DNA of 64,000 bases from Hyposmocoma kahamanoa (GCF_003589595.1 NW_020653854.1:24136077-24200076); one strand, 5' to 3'; numbered from the stretch's first letter, positions 11,179 to 21,069 are shown. The notes: generated by a model from the sequence alone, not told the origin. Numbers and translations: made by a program.

Positions 11179-11470
11179 AGTTGTCGAAATTTTACTATGA
11201 CATGACATCTAGTGAGATATTTTGGAATCTTCTTCACCGCAGCTCTCTTCTTCTCTAAGTGGATTCTGCAGCTTGATTTTGATTGCCTCTTCCAATCGGA
11301 AACTGCGTCTCTTCGAGGCGCAATGTTGTGATTCACAACTGGCCGATCGGAAACTTTGACATTTCAAATCGGAACAATAGTTGATTTAACTCACAAATTA
11401 GAAAGGAATAGTAGGAATCAGGTTCATCTTCTCGCTCGGAAACCCATCTAATTTCGGGACTACCCCATCT
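11179..11470. other. Stretch without recognisable gene
   Basis: No repeat partner within the window and no frame with known motifs. Confidence 0.35.
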
Positions 11471-11858
11471 GTACGGGTCAATGCACATTATTGTGCAACT
11501 GACAATATGCAACGTCGCACCCTACATTGTGCACGTGCAATACGTATAAATTATAATTTTCAGTACAATAAAGTTACTCCGTGGTATCGGTCGAGTATTA
11601 TTTCTACAGCATCTTTGACATCTCCCTGCATCATCTCGCTGATATCACCTGACATATTACTGTACGAGAAAAGCAGCTCGTACATGTTGGTCCTTCGAGC
11701 CGGATATGAACCAGCGACCTATGGATATAATTTTTTTTTTTTTACCACGGAGTAACTTTATTGTACTGAAAATTATAATTTGTACATATTGCACGTGCAC
11801 AATGTAGGGTACGACGTTGCATATTGTCAGTTGCACTATAATGTACGTTGACCCGTAC
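11471..11858. repeat. Inverted repeat with about 115-bp arms and tRNA-like loop
   Basis: Arms 11471-11585 and 11743-11858 match in reverse complement with only a handful of differences. Landmarks: GTACGGGTCAATG at the outer left and TTGACCCGTAC at the outer right, GTTACTCCGTGGTA and TACCACGGAGTAAC at the inner edges. The roughly 155-bp loop holds CGAGCCGGATATGAACCAGCG beside a T-run, which on the minus strand is a B-box-like remnant after an A-run. This is a foldback element or an inverted duplication around a SINE piece. Confidence 0.88.
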
Positions 11859-11984
11859 ACCATCGGTTCGATTCAGATTTTAATCAAAATCAGCATGCTG
11901 CTCTGGGTGTTCATAGTACAAGGAGTTCCTTAGTTTGAGACCAGTTAATTGGAGTGGTTGTCGGCACATTCTTTATATAAAAGT

Positions 11985-12080
11985 ATGATACGTATGAGTG
12001 AGATGAATGTGTGTCAGAAGCGTAGCAAACGGAACACCTTCGGTTTCTGCCTTTACTGATGGAAAAAACAGGCGTGAAGT
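11985..12080 (+). pseudogene. Possible short LINE C-terminal remnant
   Basis: GTGTGTCAGAAGCGTAGCAA resembles the GTGTCAGGATCGTAGCAAGC block that follows the RTE-like fragment at 30.36 kb, encoding a degraded V-C-Q-x-R-S-K motif. Too short for a firm call. Confidence 0.3.
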
Positions 12081-12781
12081 CATTAACCTACCAATGTGAG
12101 TACATATGTATTTACGTACAGTGAACATTAACCCGGTTTCCAGCTAGCAATGAAAAGTTTACAACGATATCAAAGATAAGAAAATAGCATAAAGCGTGGC
12201 AAAAAATACTTATCATAAATAGACATAGGGGAAAGGTGTACCAGATGATCCCCTTAAGGGAGAATGGTGGTAGTTTAAAAGATATTCAGCTTAAAGCGTT
12301 GAATGATAGAAAATTTGTCTATTTACATGTTGTCTTACTAAAAACGTTTTATTTTTTGATCTTTCATTATTATATTTGAACATTTTTAAAACCCTACTAA
12401 AGAATCGTCTTCGATCGTCCGAGATGATCCCCTGGGAATGGGCAAGATGATCCAGGAGATCATCCCCCTATTTAGGAAAATTTCTAAGTATTGATAGAAA
12501 CAAATGAAAACAACAACTTTTTAGGCTTAACAAAGTCCTTACTTATGTAATGTAGGTATATGAAACAACAGTTACGGAACTTCGAGAACAAATAATCCTA
12601 ATCAATTAATATCTTACAGGTACCTAAGGGTGGGCGATATTGTTTTTGACATTGACAAAATATCTTGTTTCAATAGCCCATACATCCTCGTCTTCATATC
12701 TTTAATGTACCTACTTTACGAGCTGGATTTCCTGTTTAACACATCTGATGAAAACAGTTTTTTTTTCACCTAAATATTTCA
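12081..12781. other. Region with repeated GATGATCC motifs
   Basis: AGATGATCCCC occurs near 12245 and 12423. GATGATCCAGGAGATCATCC near 12448 is palindromic. No other family member was seen, and no gene. Confidence 0.35.
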
Positions 12782-13228
12782 TTGAACCAACAGACCCTTT
12801 ATTTTTACCGTCTTTTTAATGGCATAACGCGTACCTACTGCGAACTGTTTACTTGCCAATCTATGTGGCATCCTACTGTTTACGCCTCTAGTTCTTTAGA
12901 TCATAATCTTCCGACCACCCACCACGATTCGTTTTTCTTTTATAATTACGCGGCCTGGTCTAAAATAAGAAAAAGCATTTATACGCAATACAGAAATCCA
13001 GTCCTCTACTATTTTATTCTTATTGCAAGCTATTTAATTGAGAGATTTCAGTACTTAGAAAAAATACAAATTAAAAATAGTACATTAACAATATATACAG
13101 CACAAGTTAATCCCCACGGATCATCACACCAAAACCATAATCATGCCCCAATTTACTTATTTTTATTATTTTTTTTAAGCAAAATAACCTGTATATTGTC
13201 TACTGTTACCATGCCATTGAAAAAGTAA
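12782..13228 (+). CDS. 148-codon open frame of unknown origin (doubtful)
   Basis: One of the longer uninterrupted frames in the window (MNQQTLYFYRLF... start). It is rich in Tyr, Ile, Leu, Ser and His, has a hydrophobic FLLFFLSKI near the C-terminus, and shows no recognised domain. The composition is what translated AT-rich non-coding DNA gives. No splice sites or polyadenylation context support it. Probably a chance frame, reported only because of its length. Confidence 0.15.
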   Translation: MNQQTLYFYRLFNGITRTYCELFTCQSMWHPTVYASSSLDHNLPTTHHDSFFFYNYAAWSKIRKSIYTQYRNPVLYYFILIASYLIERFQYLEKIQIKNSTLTIYTAQVNPHGSSHQNHNHAPIYLFLLFFLSKITCILSTVTMPLKK

Positions 13229-13900
13229 ATAGAGCATTATACAAAGCAACCAACACAAAAATTTTGCCTAAGTTTTTAATCAACTTTACCTTAGATCAAA
13301 CTCACACAATTTTTGTTCTTTTCCACAAAAATTAACTCGTCACCCACATCGCTATTACGAATTGACTGACGAGAGGGCACATTGAGGCCTACATTTTACT
13401 GAAGAAAATATCTAGATGACGTTACTAGTTTCGCTACAATTCATCATCAATAAATACATCAATTTAAAGAAAGGTAAAAACCATAGACGTAATTATTTTA
13501 ATGGCTTATGGTATAGGAAAAAAAGTAAATGCGCTACTATTAAATGGGCTTTGTTTTATGGTTGTGTAGGTGCCTGCATTAAATACCTTCCATAATCATG
13601 AATGGCAGTCGCTAATAGTCACGAAGATTTTTACCTATGCCTTCATTTTAATATCCTATTTTTTTAAGATCGTTTTATTCATTGATCATTTATCTAGGGA
13701 CTTCTCACGGGTTCCCATATCTAAGCTCTATGTTCCATCATTTAATTATATTTTGTACTTATTGGTAGATAATACACAAAGAGTAAGTAATACCTCTCTC
13801 TGAAATACCGGAATATTCAAAAGTGTAAGGCAAATAATCAAAACAATGTAGAGTTCGAGTTCTTTATTTTTTATTTTATTTACAAAAACAAATACACGTT
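13229..13900. other. Stretch without recognisable gene
   Basis: The short string ACGAATTGACTGAC near 13358 also occurs near 44734. Otherwise nothing recognised. Confidence 0.35.
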
Positions 13901-13902
13901 TA

Positions 13903-14015
13903 ACGAACTCGGTTCCCCAACAGTTTACAATGTGGGCGCTGGATGAGGAGGTTCCGGGTTCGGTTCTCGGTGGGACCAATTGAGTAAGTGGGTAGTACCT
14001 TTTCCAAAATAAAGT
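13903..14015 (+). repeat. SINE-C copy
   Basis: Contains CAATGTGGGCGCTGGATGAG and GGTTCCGGGTTCGGTTC followed by GGACCAATTGAGTAAGTGGG. Matches the head of the copy near 27.4 kb. Confidence 0.65.
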
Positions 14016-14049
14016 TAAAGTTGGCATAGCGTCTGCCACGTTTGCTAGG

Positions 14050-14165
14050 AGACGTCGTTTCGAATCCGGCCGGATCGAAGGAAGTTTTTCTAAGTGTTCG
14101 TATTAATAATAAATCTTTGTATTAATAATTACAACAGACTAGTGGAGTAATTTCACAAAAAATAC
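14050..14165 (+). repeat. SINE-B 3' part
   Basis: From a B-box remnant GTTTCGAATCCGGCCGGATC through TTTGTATTAATAATTACAAC to AGACTAGTGGAGTAATTTC, the SINE-B tail. It lies immediately downstream of the SINE-C copy. Confidence 0.72.
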
Positions 14166-14219
14166 TTGAATATCAATTAATATATATAATAAATTAAATA
14201 ATAAACTTTATTCACTACT

Positions 14220-14519
14220 GTGGCGACGTATTTACTAAATCAAATGAAACTAACACCATATTATATTAAACCACTTAAAAATAACAAAAATAATGGAAGC
14301 AACTTACAACTCGACATAGAACTAATTGAATTAGATAGTTTTGGAAGTCATGGCAGTGGAAAAACGCTGGCTTCTTTAAACAGGAGCTACAGCTCTCTAA
14401 CAATAAGTTTATCCTTCAGAACCAATGACGAGTATGTTTATTATATTCGCACGAACACAAAACAGGCTGCCTTAACCTACTTTTTGTCCAAGACGAAATA
14501 TAGAACGAAATATTACAAG
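14220..14519 (+). CDS. Open frame ending at a consensus splice donor (hypothetical exon)
   Basis: The frame opens near 14220 (MATYLLNQMKLTPYY...) and contains FGSHGSGKTLASLNRSYSS. It stays open past TACAAG|GTAAGA at 14520, a full-match 5' splice site. That combination is a weak hint of a real exon. No domain is recognised: the GSGKT string alone is not a convincing P-loop because there is no preceding hydrophobic strand. Chance or mobile-element origin is as likely. Confidence 0.22.
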
Positions 14520-14675
14520 GTAAGAAATGTGTTTGTTTATGCACATTTCTATCTCCCAAATGAATGATTTAAAATAACGGTTTTCGTTAATAATTTTGAA
14601 GTGTACCAGAGATAGCTGTTGTATTAGTGTTATATTGTTTCAATCTGCCCGTGAGCGAAGATGTAGATAAAGCCC

Positions 14676-15153
14676 ATCGAGTATGTAACCAGAAATAGAG
14701 ACGAGCCAAATAATTACGGTGATAACTGCGCGCCGATTGGCGAGCCCGAATTTGAAATAATTGACAGGTGTCGTCAACTGTTAAACTTCAAATCGACCAG
14801 TTTAACTTGAGCTTTGCTATAATGGATGAAAATTGAAAAATTACATATTAAATTACCGGTGAAATGTGATTCAGTTTGTTTTCTAATTAGATGTTTTGCT
14901 GTTTTCCCACACCACCGAATGGAACATTTGTTAGAGATATGATCTTTGTTACAATAAATACAGAATATTTTTGGAACATACGGAGACGTACGCACAGGTC
15001 AGTTGTTGGCGCTGTACTATTTCGGCTTTCTAATTTGTGATTTCAGCGCAAACGAGAGTTGATATTTAAAAATGATATCAGGCCCATTTGCCTGATGACT
15101 TGCCAGGGATGGATGTCCCTTATTTCGTCTCTATTTCTGGTTATGTACTCGAT
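14676..15153. mobile_element. 478-bp element with 29-bp inverted repeats around a zinc-knuckle fragment
   Basis: Arms 14676-14704 and 15125-15153 are reverse complements with two mismatches; shared core AACCAGAAATAGAGACGA. The outer flanks GATAAAGCCC and GATAAAGGCT look like a diverged target duplication, but its length is uncertain. The interior carries a minus-strand gag-like zinc knuckle (see next entry). Confidence 0.65.
14774..14995 (-). pseudogene. BEL/Pao-like Gag zinc-knuckle fragment
   Basis: A 73-codon frame contains CIYCNKDHISNKC (residues 12-24), a C-x2-C-x3-H-x4-C pattern followed by a segment (KTAKHLIRKQ) resembling the K-x-I-L-R region after the knuckle in BEL/Pao Gag. In that family a second C-x2-C knuckle should follow; it is absent here. 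No protease, reverse transcriptase or LTR is present nearby, so this is a short orphan fragment enclosed by inverted repeats. A cellular zinc finger is possible but the spacing favours a retroelement. Confidence 0.42.
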
Positions 15154-15409
15154 GATAAAGGCTGAGGGGATTATAGTGTGTTGTAAAACACTTTTTTTAC
15201 AATAAAATACACGCACTAGTTTTTAATATCTTTTTATTTCTCTTACCAATTTTACATGACGTTCGAAGAAGCTATCTTCCAAAAAGTGACTGTCATATTG
15301 TTATTATCAAAAATCGGGTACAGCCCAGTTTGCAATTTTATTTTCTCGTAGAATATTTGTTTAAATATTTAAAAATTGCAGATTTTACCGTTATCTATCA
15401 TTATTAGGG

Positions 15410-16030
15410 TGGCTTCAGGCGGCGCCTCATCACTGCGACCATTAATTGATGTATTGTGATCACCACTAATTACAGTTCGGAGCCAAGGCCAAAAACATTA
15501 AAGAACTGAAGGAACTGGAGGACTTTCCTGACTCCGACAGTTTTTATGTCCTTTTGTTGTGGCCTGTGCCTTGTCAGTATGGAACTCGTACAAGAGTTTC
15601 ATCCGCCTCGTGGCAGAATCTACACTCTCTATTTTCTCTCTGCCCAATATTTGACATGTGGTTGTTCAAGCCACAATGCCCTGTTAAGGCTCTAAGTCAG
15701 CATTCTGCCATTTCTGTCCAGGGACAGAGCTTCCCTACCGTGTTTGGCACTGTATTCAGCTATCAGGGTTTTGAATACCCTTAGTCTGCAGCCACAAGTC
15801 TCTAAAAACGTGTATGCTCTCAGCAGAGTGAGCTTTGCCAGGTTGTGTGCTATCATGACCAATGAAGGCCTCTCTAGTACTAGCCTTTGCCAATTTTGCG
15901 CTGCCTCATTATCCTCGATGTCAGAGTGACCTGGAACCCAGCGCAGGACCACAATCCTTCTCCTTCTTCTTTCTTTGAGTTCTCTACAATGCTCGATGTT
16001 TAAACTGTGGCTTCACTATCTGAGTTAAAG
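15410..16030 (-). pseudogene. R1-like LINE: RNase H and C-terminal domain, frameshifted
   Basis: Read on the minus strand. A DSEA motif (RNase H, about 16000) is followed after a frameshift by WVPGHSDIEDNEAAQ (15692-15952), the classical histidine-aspartate end of the RNase H fold of LINE retrotransposons. After another frameshift or stop come LTGHCGLNNHMSNIG and CRFCHEADET, the C-x2-C-H zinc-binding tail. The final VRKVLQFLQFFNVFG leads to a stop at 15470-15472. Domain order is as expected for R1/I-group LINEs. At least two shifts and stops make it dead, and everything 5' of RNase H is missing. Confidence 0.8.
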
Positions 16031-16064
16031 TAAAAATATTGTAATGATAAACGTATTGAAATGT

Positions 16065-16165
16065 ATATTTACAAAGAGCAACCCCTAGAGTTTCTTGCTC
16101 ATTCTTTTCAGGGAAATCTACCTTATGAAGGAGCAGTAGAGTTTGATAAATATACTTGTCTATTA
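16065..16165 (+). repeat. LINE 3' UTR fragment (same family as 8.1 and 8.8 kb)
   Basis: AGAGCAACCCCTAGAGTTTC, TTGCTCATTCTTTTCAGGG and GGAGCAGTAGAG match the 3' UTR blocks at 8370 and 9075. Confidence 0.65.
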
Positions 16166-16267
16166 TTGCTCGTTAAGTCTCTAACTATTTTTATTCATAT
16201 GGTTTAGGGGCCGTTGCTTCTCATTCAGTATTTTATAATCAGCTACTAACAAGTGATTTATAATTAT

Positions 16268-16485
16268 TAACTGCCTCTGTGGCCGAACGATTACCATGCC
16301 GGACTGCCACGCAGAGGCCCCAAGTTCGATTCCCGGGCCGGGAGAAATATTTGTATGGCCTACAATTATTTCTCTCGTGAGTTTGGGTGTAATTTGTGGT
16401 TGTCTATGTGTGTGTCCATGGCACCCGCGACACAGGGTTTCCCTATGGGGCTATGTTGAGTGTGTGCGTTATTTATTTATTTATA
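16268..16485 (+). repeat. SINE-A copy 3
   Basis: Complete head TGCCTCTGTGGCCGAACG, B box GTTCGATTCCCGGG, body through GGGGCTATGTTGAGTGTGTG and a TTATTTATTTAT tail. One of the cleaner copies. Confidence 0.92.
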
Positions 16486-17264
16486 ATTTTGCAAGTTCTT
16501 TGCGGTTCATGTTTTTTCTTAAAAGAAAGCGCAATATGTTGTGCGGCGACTGTTGCCACTTGCCACCTACGTATAAACCCGTCAAAGGGATTGCAGTAGA
16601 TCGGTTAGATAGAGAATTACTTTAAATTGTTTTGTATTGTAATGTAACGACAAAAGAAACTGAGGTACTGAAAATGTTGAAGAGCATATGGCGCTCTATA
16701 CACTGGCCTTCCACGATCATAAATGAACACGTCGATACCTCCAATAAGCACTACGCCAACTTAATTTTCGTATTTTGTTCTTTTTTCCAATTTTCTTTTT
16801 TGTTTCTTTATTTTTTTTTCACAAAATTTGGGGAGCACAATATTAGTAAATGAATGCGGCTTTTTACAAAAATAACAGAAAATGACCAAAAAATAAAGAT
16901 GGCGTATTCATTGGAGGTTTCGATACGTTATTATAATTTATTTTCAATGTAGGTATTCCTTACGAGCTGTAGTACCTCGCAACCGTTCTTAAAGCACAGT
17001 TGCGCATGCGACGCGGATATGACGGGGTCAATGGTTCTCCTTGCCGTGGTGTTCACCTCTACCGACCTCATTTGTTCTGCATATGATTAAAAAAAGAAAA
17101 TAGCGTTTCGTTATATTTGTCCACGTCGTGCCCCATCCAAAGTAATGGCAGGTAAACCGACCATGTGCTAATAATGGTCATTAGTAAGGAGATAATTAAA
17201 ATAAACGGCCGCGCTTGTGTTATTGTGTACATATATTGACCTTGAGAGTACGCACGTAGGTATT
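16486..17264. other. Stretch without recognisable gene
   Basis: Frames at 16296-16853 are fragmented and overlap SINE-A. The segment 16975-17060 is more GC-balanced, but neither strand gives a recognised protein. Confidence 0.35.
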
Positions 17265-17462
17265 TAGCCGAACCTAACTAAACTTGACACGTTAAATAAA
17301 TCCGTAGTTTTTTTATTTTATTTTTTTAACCTAACCTAACTTCTCGTTTAAATAAATCCGTATAGAGTTTTCTTTATTTTCGATTTTTCTTCATAACCTA
17401 ATCTAACCAAACTTGGCTCCGTAAATGAATCCGTATAGTTTTTTATTTTGGATTTTTTTGTG
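17265..17462. repeat. Three imperfect tandem units with CCTAA runs
   Basis: Units start at about 17270, 17328 and 17394 with AACCTAACTAAAC, AACCTAACCTAAC and AACCTAATCTAACC. Each is followed by TAAATAAATCCGTA or a one-base variant and a TTTTATTTT stretch. The period varies (about 58-66 bp). CCTAA is the insect telomere unit on the opposite strand, but runs here are at most two units long. Confidence 0.7.
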
Positions 17463-17794
17463 CGAGCTACTCGACCACGGAGGTTGTTACAATCGGTTCA
17501 CAAATGTCGCATAATCTATAAAAAAATACTGTCGCATTGAGAATTTCCTTCTTTTTTGAATTCGGTTAAAAGGTATCAAATGGACTACATTAGGATTTCC
17601 TTGGTGAACGAAGACTAAAGAGGTCCATGACTCTTATAAGTAATCGAATACAGGTTGAACAATTTATAAGTGAGTGAGGTTAACGACTTGCGATTGTCCT
17701 CCAAGACCTTTGTTTGGTTTATTTTTATATTAATATATTATGGTTTTCCGTGTTTTGAGATTGAAGCATTGGCGAGTTGCTGCGTGAAATTTAT

Positions 17795-17845
17795 TATTTT
17801 TAACCAACTTCAAAAAACGGAGGAGGTTATACGTTCGGCTGTATG
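17795..17845 (+). repeat. rep-E terminal fragment
   Basis: TTTTTAACCAACTTCAAAAAACGG followed by AGGAGGTTATACGTTCG is the rep-E end, about 45 bp only. Confidence 0.6.
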
Positions 17846-18241
17846 TACGTTTTATGCTTTGAATAATAACGCATAGAATGATAGTTTCATATCAAACGTA
17901 CTGTCACAAGTGAGGCAAAAATCAAATTCATGTAGGTTAGTTTTAGTAGCAGGTTAATTTTCGGTTTTAGTGAATATTTATATAAAAATACAAGTTGAAA
18001 CGCGTTACTTCCTTGTGGAATGTGATGTTAGTATCTATTTTATGTTTGCCTGACGTATTTTTACACTCATTTACCGCACGTTTCGTCATTTTTAGCTAAA
18101 ATTCTTGAGCTGTTCGCGGTGCAAGTTGACCTTGAGCACTGAAGGCCCGCCCGCTCGTGTAGGCCCATTGGGCGCGCTTCAATTTGCCTCACTTAGCGTG
18201 TGCGGACTAGGTTTCTATGCGTTATTATTCTAAGGTTTTAT
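17846..18241. other. Stretch before the gap
   Basis: Contains a GC-rich patch with GGCCCGCCCGCTCG near 18145. No gene recognised. Confidence 0.35.
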
Positions 18242-18251
18242 NNNNNNNNNN
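18242..18251. other. Assembly gap (10 N)
   Basis: Ten consecutive N. The true size is unknown, and continuity across it should not be assumed. Confidence 0.99.
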
Positions 18252-18425
18252 CGGGTTAGATAATCGAAAGAACGGAAGTTGATGACTTTAAGAACAGCTC
18301 TCTGCGCTCTTTCCAGGTTTATCAGGGTGGTCTTATGTGCACCGCCCGAGGATGTAATGCAGTAAAGTAGTAATGATTGACAGAGGGCTTAATGCACTGA
18401 TTTGAGAAGGGCGCTGCTAGCTGCA
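18252..18425 (-). pseudogene. LINE ORF2 fragment abutting the gap
   Basis: On the minus strand, LERAQRAVLKVINFRSF preceded by a Gly-Gly-Ala stretch matches the region C-terminal to the reverse transcriptase in Jockey/CR1-type LINEs (the Y-x-x-x-x-W-G...L-E-R-A-Q-R-A pattern). The frame is interrupted upstream. The 3' continuation would lie in or beyond the gap. Confidence 0.62.
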
Positions 18426-18562
18426 TATCTTAAATTTTTAAAAACATATATCAATTTCCGAACTCTAGAAATACTAGACTTATTATTAATACTTGTTTTT
18501 TATTTGCGATGTTAGTTGCACCGATATGGTGATAAGAGATAGCTCTTGGCAAATTTCCTGTG

Positions 18563-18802
18563 ATACCAAGTGACAGGACGAGCACACGTCTGTCCATAAC
18601 AGTTGCAGGGCCAGTCAAGCTTTAAACCATTAAGATCAGAGGGGCACTGCCACTGCGCCCGTCCACTGAGACGTAAGTTGACAAGTCCCATATGCCTGTA
18701 ATTTCACCCTTACCTTTCAAAACCGGAACGCAGTAAAGGTCACGTTACTGCTTGGTTGCAGAAACAGGTAAGGTGACAATCCTTCCCTGGACGAACCTTA
18801 TT
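18563..18802 (+). repeat. rep-D copy
   Basis: ACCAAGTGACAGGACGAGC through GGCACTGCCACTGCGCCCG to GGTAAGGTGACAATCCTTCC. Confidence 0.82.
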
Positions 18803-19141
18803 TCACAAGGACCCTTTACAAACAATTGACATTCTCGCAATAAAACTTCCTTCATTGTAACTCGACAACAATGAACTGCATCACCGACACCGATTTAGCT
18901 ATCCTATTATCATTTAGTTAGTGGGTAGTATCGACGTAGTAACATAATTGGTTGCAACACAAAAAAGACAAAAAAATAGGGCACAGTGGTCGGTTATGTA
19001 GTACAAAACGATATTTTGTCACGCTCGGAATGCTTCCTCAGTGTGTGCCTTAGAAAATTGTCCTAAATTATATGAACGCCCACATCTTCGTTTGATTTCA
19101 ACACAAATTTAGTAGTATAAATTCCTTGTGAAAGAGTTTTT

Positions 19142-19338
19142 TAATGATACAAAGTGACCCGACGAACCAGTCATGCACCTGGTGGTAAACTGCTTTAAAT
19201 CGCAAAGAACTCATTTGCACACCGTCATTAGGCATAAGTTGACAACTTCCATGTGCCTATAATTTCAACAGCAGCCTTACCCTTCAAAGTAAGAACACAG
19301 TAATATTTGTAAGGTGGCAGTACTTCCCTGTAAGGCGA
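19142..19338 (+). repeat. rep-D copy, internally deleted
   Basis: AAAGTGACCCGACGAACCAG and GTAAGGTGGCAGTACTTCCC delimit it. The middle (CATAACAGTTGCAGTG block) is lost. Confidence 0.72.
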
Positions 19339-19519
19339 GACTTGCACGAGAGTGACATAGAAGCGCGAGATATTGCTATTTTCTATGGGAGTATAGCAAC
19401 GGTCGAACCCTTTCTCACTTTACTATCACTATACTACTGAAGTTCGTCTAGTACTGTTCTAGACGCCACCACCATTACTGGTGTGAGCATTTCCAGATTT
19501 TCGTTGAAGTTTTCAAGGG

Positions 19520-19690
19520 TTTGGTAAAATTACAGGCACATGGGACTTGTCAACTTTGTCTCACGGTAACGGGTGCAGTGGCAGTGCTGCACCGGTTTAA
19601 AGCTCTGCTGCTGTTATAGGTATGAGTACAGCTTACCGCCAGATGCACGACTTCTTCGTCCCGTTCCTTGGTATCATAAAAAAAATAACA
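19520..19690 (-). repeat. rep-D partial copy
   Basis: TTACAGGCACATGGGACTTG to GGTATCATAAAAAAA, minus orientation. Together with the preceding two copies it makes a local rep-D cluster. Confidence 0.72.
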
Positions 19691-20423
19691 AATGTTGGCG
19701 CAAGACAATAATAAAGCCCACAAATCATAGTTAGTACCAACCTTTAGAAAGTAATATTACCTTATTATTTGCTTTCCTTCTGTTCGTTTTTCGTAAGTGT
19801 TGATAGAGTGTAAGATTCATAATATTAAATTAATTGAATATCACAATGTTTTAGTATTATAATATTCAATTCTTTTTTGTATTAAATGATACCACTAGTT
19901 TGTTAAATTCGAACCAGCGCTTTCGGCAGTACACTATCTTAATAAAGACGATATAACCTACAGTTATTACCATTTTGTACGCGTATTTGGGGCAGTACGC
20001 AGTGCGTTGACACAGGAGTAAACAAATTGAGTGGTAACGTGTTTACAAGTTCAACGTATTTGAATTATTGTAAGAGTTCAAAGGACTCCATATTGAGGAT
20101 ATGCATAGTTCGTGTTGGGGTTAACGTATGGATTATCGGTGTAGGTTTAATAATGTTTGAGACTAAATAAATACTCTTTTAACACATGTTCACTTATTAA
20201 TACAAAGATCGAACAAGTAAGCGTCCAGTTACACGAGGAGAAAATTTCCACCACCACGCCTTCATGTACTTTAATGGCGAATCTGAGTTCTGTTTACTAG
20301 GCAACAACATTTAAATTCTTCTGAATAATACAACGCCGAGACCAAATTCAAGCCAGCCTCATTTAAGTTAAAATTTAAATGCTGAATAAATAGAGCGTGT
20401 TTTGCCATGGCAGTTAGACACAC
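19691..20423. other. Stretch with SINE-B scraps
   Basis: CCACTAGTTTGTTAAATTCGAACC near 19888 and TACAAAGATCGAAC near 20200 are SINE-B tail remnants. No gene recognised. Confidence 0.4.
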
Positions 20424-20460
20424 GCGCTCACCCCGCGCGGCCATCGCTCGGGGTGAGCGC
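20424..20460. repeat. GC-rich 11-bp stem hairpin
   Basis: GCGCTCACCCC at 20424-20434 and its exact complement GGGGTGAGCGC at 20450-20460, around a 15-nt loop. It stands out in GC content from the surrounding sequence. Confidence 0.75.
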
Positions 20461-20491
20461 GATTAAATTCATGTCGAATATATACACCCTA

Positions 20492-20670
20492 CGGCTGCTA
20501 ACATATTGACTGCAACTTTGCAGTTAATGCGAGAAGTCGTAATCAACGTCCGAGACCTCGACTTCGTGAAGTTGATACCAACTTAATGCATGCAGTCGAT
20601 CTAGGCTGCATGAAGGCGGTTTCGATTGCATGAAGTTGATACGCATTAACTTGCAGTCAATTAGCAGCCT
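20492..20670. repeat. Foldback element with GGCTGCTAA ends
   Basis: The left end carries GGCTGCTAACATATTGACTG, the right end TTGCAGTCAATTAGCAGCC; the inner parts repeat GCATGAAGTTGAT. About 180 bp. A partial copy lies near 33255-33345. No coding capacity. Confidence 0.72.
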
Positions 20671-20679
20671 AAGAAAAAT

Positions 20680-20795
20680 TCCTACGATCCGGCTGGATGC
20701 GTTCAGCATATCGTGCCTGATCGAAGAATTTTTCTTAGAGTTCGATCTTTGTATTATTAATTATAACAAACTAGTGGAGTAATTTCACAAACATA
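20680..20795 (+). repeat. SINE-B 3' part
   Basis: ATCCGGCTGGATGCG, GATCTTTGTATTATTAATTA and AACTAGTGGAGTAATTTCAC. Abuts the foldback on one side and a SINE-A remnant on the other. Confidence 0.7.
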
Positions 20796-20796
20796 T

Positions 20797-20985
20797 ACCA
20801 TGCTGATCTACCACGTAGAATATGCATATGTATGGCCTACAGTAATTTCTCTTGTGAGTTAATTTGTGGTTGTCTATGTGTATGTCCATGGCACCCGCTT
20901 ACAGGGTTTCCCGAGTGCAACAACAATAATACATCATTATCCCGCGCTAGGGATATGAGTGTGTACGTTATTATTCTCATATTGT
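20797..20985 (+). repeat. SINE-A copy 4, degenerate
   Basis: The head has lost its B box (ACCATGCTGATCTACCACG). The body TATGGCCTACAGTAATTTC and TCCATGGCACCCGC is recognisable. Confidence 0.72.
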
Positions 20986-21069
20986 AATTGAATATCATGG
21001 TAAGTAGTAAAACAATGATATTCAATAGACTTAACATGCTCATTTATTTGAATCCAGCGTTTAAATTAT

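Noticed and set aside
12782..13228. 148-codon frame as a real gene
   Set aside because: Composition is that of AT-rich non-coding DNA, with no domain, splice or polyadenylation support. Kept only as a low-confidence entry.
17320..17345. Telomere array
   Set aside because: Only two consecutive CCTAA units occur; not enough for an interstitial telomere claim.
18140..18165. Similarity of GGCCCGCCCGCTCG to AGCCCGCCCGCTCG at 57888-57901 inside Transib
   Set aside because: The shared stretch is about 15 bp with poor flanking agreement; too short to claim a second Transib copy.
18982..18988. A second CACAGTG heptamer as another Transib end
   Set aside because: Only the heptamer plus one G matches; the following bases (TCGGTTATG) do not resemble the Transib repeat, and no partner end or duplication is nearby.
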